Assembly: GCA_037102815.1 (NCBI GenBank)
Contig: BTPP01000009.1
Location: 1,054,001 to 1,118,000 of the forward strand
DNA: 64,000 nt
Source of the DNA: Neurospora intermedia
Lineage: Eukaryota; Ascomycota; Sordariomycetes; Sordariales; Sordariaceae
Direction of reading: 5' to 3'
Part shown: in pieces, positions 58,101 to 64,000 of the stretch
Layout: every line of letters begins with the position of its first letter
Numbering within the stretch: the stretch's first letter is position 1
Position numbers and translations under genes: made by a program
Notes under the pieces: generated by a model
Told to the model about the DNA's origin: nothing
Databases searched by the model: none
What the model saw: only the letters and a program-made list of their open reading frames with translations

Positions 58101-58878
58101 TTTTCTCGTCAAGCGCCCAAGGATTTAACGACTTGCATGTCCTTATTTTCTCTGTAAACATTTAATTTCTTTAGCATTTCAATGTCAATGTTGAGTTGTG
58201 TTGACTCAGGCAAGAGGAGTCACGTCAATCAATCAGTCAAGTAATGTCCTCTTTTGAATCACGCAGAACACGGTGAGGCAAGCTCAGTTTGCGTTTGACG
58301 GTTCCGCCATGACGTTAACAGGCTTGTCGGTGATGATGCAATCACAATTTTTCTACTATAAAGTCCGACTATTCCATTGGTTTTCTACGACCACTTATCG
58401 TGCCGACCGAGCTACACCATTTTCGACCATCCAAAGTCTACAACTCCTCATTGGAAGTAACCTGTCACTATGACGGCTTCCTGTTCACAAAACGCTTTCA
58501 TTCTGTCATTGTTTCATTTGCGATGGGCCGTGGTCACATATTTTACCTTTCGGAAGTTTCCGGGTGAATTTGATCTGTCGAAATTTGAAGCACAGGCATG
58601 GTGCGGACAATGACACTTGATGTTTCCCATTAGATGGTTCGTCTATTCCAATTTGACTTATGAGCTTAGATTTTACGAGCACAACGCATGTTTGTTTTCA
58701 TGCACCATGTCACTGCACCAAAATATGAAGTCAAATGTCTCCAGAACCACTTCCAAATTTTGGGTTCCTCTCAACTCATTCTCGCCCAGTTTACTGCCTA
58801 CTCATTTAACTTAACTCTTTCCATCCGCCGCTCATAACGAGCTAAATCAGTGACCACTAAGAGCCCCGCAATCCAAAA
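55137..58878. other. Gene-poor stretch of normal composition
   Basis: About 3.7 kb without a supported gene. Many short frames exist on both strands (the longest, 55,539-56,045, is 168 codons), but none shows a domain, a convincing start or consistent splicing. A (GACTCCTTC)4 microsatellite lies at 56,248-56,277. The last few hundred bases before 58,879 probably contain a promoter. Confidence 0.6.
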
Positions 58879-59289
58879 ATGGGCATAACAACTAATACCC
58901 AAGCCATCAAGATGGGCAAGTCCCTTGACACTCCAAATTTCCATGCACTTAAAGCCACTAACGCTTTACCCTCTTGTAACTTCTACTCAGTCAACGAGTT
59001 CGCCAACTCTCCCGTTCCTATAAACGCTCAGAGACGCATGAACATGGCCAGGGCCATTGTTGAGCTGGCCTTCGACTCACTGAAGGCGCATCGCAATCTC
59101 AAATGGCTTGCAGATCTGGCCAAACAAGAGCTTGAACGGTCGCTGAGAACGAATGTCACATCTCAATTGAGGGTGAAGCATAATCAGAAGATTCTGCTTT
59201 GGCAGAAGGTTGTGAGTGTTATTGAAGGCAAGGAATACCAAGTCCTTGTGAGAATCAAGGCCCGAGAGTGCGGGGTTGAGGTGGAATAG
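58879..59289 (+). CDS. Small orphan protein, 136 aa
   Basis: Uninterrupted frame with ATG in AAAAATGGGC context, an acceptable fungal start. The protein has an unstructured N-terminal 50 residues. The rest is basic and mostly helical (RRMNMARAIVELAFDSLKAH, LADLAKQELERSLRT). No signal peptide, membrane segment or known motif. It lies upstream of the tandem array and in the same direction, but similarity to those proteins is not clear. It could be a non-functional frame. Confidence 0.4.
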   Translation: MGITTNTQAIKMGKSLDTPNFHALKATNALPSCNFYSVNEFANSPVPINAQRRMNMARAIVELAFDSLKAHRNLKWLADLAKQELERSLRTNVTSQLRVKHNQKILLWQKVVSVIEGKEYQVLVRIKARECGVEVE

Positions 59290-60332
59290 AGGGTTGGAGT
59301 ATGGACTTAAGGTCAAGCCGGGAAGGATACCTCTGGGTAAAGGTTCGGGCTAGAGGGCTGGAGAAGATAGGCAAGAGCAGAGGAGAAGAAACGGAAAGCT
59401 TACCCCGAAATTGGAGACGCCGCTGCAGGAAGTAAGCCGGGAACGAAGGAATTTGGTGCTGGGTCATCATTTGAAGCATGAATCAGCCTCGCAATTGCCT
59501 TCATGCTCGATGTTGACGACTCCCACTTACCTCTAATCTATACTAGTCATTACACTGACAACTCCTTCCTTTGATGAATTCCTTTAAATATCCCACTTTA
59601 ACACGTGATGAAGGTTTGGAGTATAAGATCGTCGACGAGCTTGACAACATGAAGTTTGTGTACGCTTTACGAGCCGTTGGAGGGCAAGGACAAGAAGAAG
59701 GATGCCTCGAGTAAGTACAAAGATCCCTTACATAGTCTATCAAGGGGGTTGGTTTTCCAACAGTTAGTTGTAGATGCTAATGTGCTTGTTACAGTTGGTG
59801 TCCAGAAGGGCGTTGACGGTGAAGATGACAAAGAGGAAAGCTGGGTACTTGTCTGCTATCCACGTCTGTTATATACCCTCATCTGTTCGGATCTCGTTGA
59901 ATGCACCCGAATACCAAAAAGAAAGAACGATGAACAGTGGGCGTGGGCCGGCCGGGGAGCGGGGCAGACATCACGAACCACCTCTCCACCAGCCCCTCAG
60001 ACCATTCACTTCGAAACAGATCATGCTGGCTGGAGCGTACAGCTACCTAGAGGTAGATAGGTACCGTGACCTCCGAACAGTCTCTGAACACTCTGTCTGT
60101 CCCGTCAACCTGGATCCACCAAAACTCAAGTGAAGGGATACTTCGAACCACGGACCTAGATGATTAGTGCCTGCCAAATCAAACTGTCACTGCGTACCAC
60201 CTACTATAAGATCCCGCCGCTCACTCTCTCCTTCCCAATTCCAAACCTCCTCCCTACACAACACAACCTCGAACAAAATCGCCACTGCCGACCGACTACC
60301 ACTCTTCAAGCCACTTCAATATCCCACACAAG
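59290..60332. other. Spacer before the tandem array, with a possible paralogue relic
   Basis: A plus-strand frame at 59,656-60,060 (134 codons) contains a splice-like GTAAGT at 59,711 and TTACAG ending near 59,801. Removing that segment gives a phase-1 join and an ending with KEESWVLV, which recalls the EWELV/EWEIV tail of the downstream paralogues. The rest does not resemble them. The last 250 bases are the CA-rich leader of the first paralogue, repeated upstream of the second. Confidence 0.3.
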
Positions 60333-61065
60333 ATGTCGTCCAACATGTACACCGAAGGCCTCATTTCCCTGAGTAAGTCGCATCTCCATGTGCCATTCGA
60401 GGTCTTGTCAATTCACCTCGACAAACGGACTGACACTTCCTCTTCTCCACGACAGTCAACAAACATAAGAAAAACTACCCCTATGATTCTGCCACGGACT
60501 TTCGATTCGGCTACGCGATCGGCCTTATCGGCCTAACTGCTCTAAATGTTTCGGGCGACTACACGTCCCAAGAATTTCACGAAGCCATTCACGACTATGC
60601 GGCTACTCTTCGAAAGGAGCGCGCCGTGGCCGAGACCGATGAGAATCATGAGATGACTGCGAAGCTCCTCAGCAGGGAGTTCATTTGCTACGACATGCTT
60701 GACGTTGTTGGCGGTAAGTGTTTTCTCTCTATCAGACCGAGGATGCCCTTTTCCGACCCGAACCTACCTATCTAACACGTGCTGGACAGAGCTTCAGAGC
60801 AATCGCAGTGAGACCAAGGCCAACAAAGGTATTGTCTGGAACAACGACATTATCGTCGACAAGGGACACGAAGTTGTCAACAACACAAATGATGTCGTCC
60901 AGGTCAGCAAGGACAACGAGTTTGGTAAGCTACAGCCAAAGATGTGTGGCAATGAAATGTCAATGAATTTGAGCTAACATTCAATGTGATTTAGTCCTGA
61001 TCAGCGACGTCGAGAGCGAGACAACCAACTTCGAGATGGACTCGTCCGAGTGGGAGCTGGTTTGA
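60333..61065 (+). CDS. Tandem-array protein 1, unknown family (167 aa)
   Basis: Four exons, 60,333-60,372, 60,456-60,713, 60,790-60,924 and 60,995-61,065. All introns (83, 76 and 70 bases; GTAAGT or GTAAGC donors, CAG/TAG acceptors) are phase 1 and the frame closes exactly. N-terminus MSSNMYTEGLISL. Exon 2 encodes a probable helical module with a mildly hydrophobic helix (RFGYAIGLIGLTALNV), then YTSQEFHEAIHDYAATLRKE and MTAKLLSREFICYDML. Exon 3 is a Val/Asn/Asp-rich stretch (NDIIVDKGHEVVNNTNDVV). Exon 4 is acidic and ends SSEWELV. No signal peptide. I do not recognise the family; the protein is probably cytosolic. Confidence 0.75.
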
Positions 61066-61678
61066 AACCACGGATGCAGATGGTCAGCTGGGGACTTCGC
61101 TCTGAGGATAAAAGATTGCGCTGGAATTTGGGGAAAGACGCAGACATAGAAGTGGTTTTAAGTTCATGATGGATATCAGAATGACCTCCAACATTAAGTA
61201 CAACAAGTTCAGCATTCAAATAACCTCTGTACCTTACCCCCAGTTATTGAGACTCATTTTCACCTTTACAAAGTGCCCTGTTGTTACACGTATATTACAC
61301 GCTGGGGATAATGGTCGAATTCCCCGTCTACATTCAGATTTTGGGACTATACCAGTGAATCGGACGACTGTTCACAGGTTAGATAGATCATTTGATACAG
61401 GTACTCACCGTCGTCTCTCCAGGTCAATCCACACCGGTGAATTGGACAGCTGTGCACGGGCTAGAGGGGTCGTGTTCAGGTTCAGGTATGCTTTTCGCGG
61501 TCAGGTCTTCTGCAATTGCCATTCACCACAACCCAACAGTGGTATAAGAAGTGCCCCTCCACAGGCTCTCTGCCGGTCTCAAACTCTCTCCCTACACAAC
61601 ACAACCTCGATCAAAATCACAACTGCCGACCGACCAACTCTCTTCAAAACTTCAAAACTACCTACCTACCCAGACATA
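61066..61678 (+). promoter_or_regulatory. Spacer and leader between paralogues 1 and 2
   Basis: The last 150 bases repeat the leader of paralogue 1 (CTCCCTACACAACACAACCT followed by a similar CAAAATC..CTGCCGACCGAC block), showing that the duplicated unit includes the promoter-proximal region. Confidence 0.6.
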
Positions 61679-62404
61679 ATGTCACGCAACATGTATACCA
61701 AGAACCTCATCTCCCTGAGTAAGTCACATCTCCGTGCATCTGCCCTCCTGATTTCGTCAACCTACCTAGGCAAACGAACTTTCTAACGCTTCGTTCTCCA
61801 TAACAGTCGAGAAACATGAACACAGCTACCCGCATCATCGTCCCGCCGGGACGCGTCGCGGCTACGCGGGTGGAATGTTGGGCTTCTTTGCTCTCTTCGT
61901 GAACGACAGCTACACCGCCGAGGAGTTCGAAGAAACTATTCGTAGCTATATGTCCACACTCAGACAGGAGATTACGCTGGCTGAGAGCGACGAGGCGATT
62001 GCGAAGCTTCTCGGCCGCGAGATCATTTGTCATGATATCCTCTTCGTCTTGTCCGGTAAGAGCCCATCAACCATTCGATGCCCATTACCAGAAAGGATTC
62101 AATTAACTTGTACATGGCAGAACTGGAGCTCATCGGAACCGTGACCGGCAAGCTGAATGTCGTTACCGGCATGGACAGTGTCGTCGATAAGAACGTTAGT
62201 GTCAATAAGAACGTTGACGTTATCATGAACAAGACCGTCGATGTCGCCGAGGAGAACACGGATGCAGATGAGTTTGGTAGGTAAGTTCTAATCATGACAA
62301 TCAGTTGTTGGGCTAGAGCTAACTATCGTCGTACCACAGTCAATGTCACGGAGAGCGACGCGGGAGTCTCGGAGGCAGATTCCACCGAGTGGGAGATCGT
62401 TTGA
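61679..62404 (+). CDS. Tandem-array protein 2, unknown family (169 aa)
   Basis: Four exons, 61,679-61,718, 61,807-62,055, 62,121-62,276 and 62,340-62,404; introns of 88, 65 and 63 bases, all phase 1. Exon 1 (MSRNMYTKNLISL) is 10 of 13 identical to paralogue 1. Exon 2 keeps YTAEEFEETIRSYMSTLRQE and AIAKLLGREIICHDIL. Exon 3 is strikingly repetitive: DSVVDKNVSVNKNVDVIMN followed by KTVDVAEEN, about three copies of a V-D/N-K-N-V unit. Exon 4 is acidic and ends STEWEIV. Orientation and spacing match a tandem duplication. The third donor can be read at GTAGGT or four bases later at GTAAGT, but only the first keeps the frame. Confidence 0.75.
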
Positions 62405-62550
62405 GTCACCGGCGAGGTTTACAATACCGGTAGAGACATGTATTGAGCGGAAGTGTCCTAGGCGATTTGGAAGTTTGAGATTATCGCGAATGGCTACATG
62501 ACACAGAGGTAGAAATGGTTCAAATTGGCCATCGGCGTATAGATACCTGA

Positions 62551-63046
62551 ATGCAAAGTACTACCAAATCATCAATTCAAGGACCTTTCATATCCACAGT
62601 TCTTCGAACGCCCAATGAGGTACCGTTCTCGAGTATGTTTGCGAATTGCGTCTTTAGACGGGAAACCGATTCTGCTAGTAGTGCCGAGCGGTTTTCCCAG
62701 CTTCGTCACAGAGAGATTCTCCGTGGTGATATCAGCGCCACCAAATGCGGTAAGTTCTATCACACTTGGATTACGTATATCTATTGCGATTATAGCTGAC
62801 TTTCGCTGTGTAGAGCTTAGACAGAAATCCACTGTCCACAAGAAAGTTGATGTTGTCGTCAACCAAGACGCTTTTGTCAATGAGAACGATGTCGACATCG
62901 ACGACTTCGGTACCTGTTCTGCTCGAAGAACAAAGTAGACAAATACTGCTTCCGTTGCATCTAACTGTCGCTGTCTTGCAGTTTTTATCCACGAGATTGG
63001 CACTGGAAAGTCCGAGGCGGGAAGTGCCGAGGGGGAACTTGTTTGA
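62551..63046 (+). CDS. Tandem-array protein 3, short divergent paralogue (119 aa)
   Basis: Three exons, 62,551-62,749, 62,814-62,909 and 62,982-63,046; introns of 64 and 72 bases, again phase 1, total 119 aa. The last two exons correspond to exons 3 and 4 of the neighbours (STVHKKVDVVVNQDAFVN; SEAGSAEGELV end). The first exon only weakly recalls the end of their exon 2 (QLRHREILRGDIS against AKLLSREFICYDML), and the usual exon 1 and helical half are missing. A second ATG at 62,632 is possible. The gene may be a truncated, decaying copy or a functional short form. Confidence 0.55.
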
Positions 63047-63650
63047 GGCCAAAAATGGAAACAACCTTCGAGGGAGACTTGCTGTCAAGTAATGAAAAGG
63101 GAAGCGAAGCCTGGGAAACTTTTAAGCAAGGGGAAAACCAGGAAGGGCATATTAATATCTGGTTCTAGTAGTTCAAATTCATGATGGATCTACGAATCGG
63201 AGGGAGTGCACGTTCAGACCTCTACCTACCTAGGCATAACAAACACATAGTTCTTTACCATCCACATTCGCTACTCTTTTTTTTACCCAACTAGGTACAT
63301 ATACACGCTTCTGATGGTTATCAAAACCCAGCCGACATTCAAAACCGCACTGATGAAGTGGATAACTGTTCACAGAGTAGATGAATAGGTAGGTAGATTT
63401 TGTCCAGGTTCTTATTGTCGTTCCACCCAGTGCTTTTCGCCTGTCCGGTCACTGGCATATGCCATTCACTTGGTTTCGAACACAGATATAATTCTTCCCC
63501 TCCATCAGCTTTCTGGCTCTCCCAAACTTTCTCCTTGCAACTCACAAACTTCCACGATTTTGTTCACCGACTCACAACTTTTTGTACCTCAATAACGGCA
63601 CCAACCAACCATCCAACTTTCCTCATCCAGCTCGACACCATTTCAACAAG
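63047..63650 (+). promoter_or_regulatory. Spacer and leader between paralogues 3 and 4
   Basis: Contains a copy of a TTCATGATGGATMTNNGAATS segment (63,178-63,198) also found after paralogue 1 (61,166-61,186), so 3' flanks were duplicated too. No other gene is seen. Confidence 0.5.
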
Positions 63651-64000
63651 ATGTCGCCCCCTCTAACGACTACTCAAAACATTGGTTCTCTTAGTAAGTC
63701 GCACTTTCACATGTACTTTCCCTCGTCAGCCAACCTCGAGTCCTCGACTACCGACCTCGACGTTCTTGAGTCGACAAAAGTATTTTCTAACACTTCCTCC
63801 CCCTACAACAGTCGAGGGAATCGATGAACAACCCCTCAATATGCCCGCAATGGCCCGTTTCGGGTACGCGGTCGGAGTGGTTAGCAAGGCACTCCAGGCT
63901 GGCTGCGCCGGAGAGGAACTCAAGGACGCTATCCTCCGCTACGTGTGCATCTTGATACATGACTTCTCCGACGCCGAGACAACCGAAGTCGCCCAGAAGC
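63651..64000 (+). CDS. Tandem-array protein 4, partial (runs off the window)
   Basis: Exon 1, 63,651-63,693 (MSPPLTTTQNIGSL, phase 1), a 118-base intron (GTAAGT...CAACAG) and exon 2 from 63,812, still open at the window end. Exon 2 aligns with the helical module of the neighbours: ARFGYAVGVVSKALQAG, GEELKDAILRYVCILIHD, and a following acidic segment. The N-terminus is diverged, but the intron position and phase are the same. Confidence 0.65.

Overview
The window is nuclear DNA of a filamentous ascomycete (Pezizomycotina; a Sordariomycete-like fungus is my guess, not proven). The evidence is short GT-AG introns of about 65-160 bases with CTAAC-type branch sites, fungal gene families (Adp1-like ABCG transporter, CorA-like protein, proteinase K-type subtilase, intronless G-patch splicing factor), and long AT-rich blocks carrying the signature of repeat-induced point mutation (RIP). 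In those blocks CpA/TpG has become TpA, and decayed reading frames are broken almost only by TAA and TAG, not TGA.

Layout. (1) 1-29,816 is RIP-decayed transposon sequence. It holds a three-level nest: a minus-strand chromodomain Ty3/Gypsy element (1,786-24,764, 292-base LTRs, target duplication ATTAC) is interrupted by a second minus-strand chromodomain Gypsy (8,169-23,669, 340-base LTRs, duplication CTATC), whose reverse transcriptase is interrupted by a plus-strand LINE (14,320-20,453, exact 14-base duplication). A two-gene terminal-inverted-repeat DNA transposon follows (25,448-29,816). (2) 29,817-44,183 is a normal-composition gene island with five genes: an ABCG transporter, a CorA-like membrane protein, a GRF-type zinc-finger protein, a calmodulin-like protein and a secreted subtilase. 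(3) 44,184-48,914 is a complete but RIP-killed PIF/Harbinger transposon with TTA duplications, a DDE transposase and a convergent Myb/SANT-like gene. (4) 48,918-64,000 is a second gene region: a TFIP11/Ntr1-type G-patch protein, an extended SDR reductase with an unusual acidic tail, a gene-poor stretch, a small orphan gene, and a head-to-tail array of at least four small paralogous genes with identical intron phases (60,333 to beyond the window end).

The genes do not form an obvious metabolic cluster; most look like independent housekeeping or accessory genes. The most novel signals are the tandem family of unknown small proteins, the convergent two-gene TIR element whose second gene I do not recognise, and the coding-like tracts that run antisense to the polymerase genes in the 3' regions of all three retroelements.
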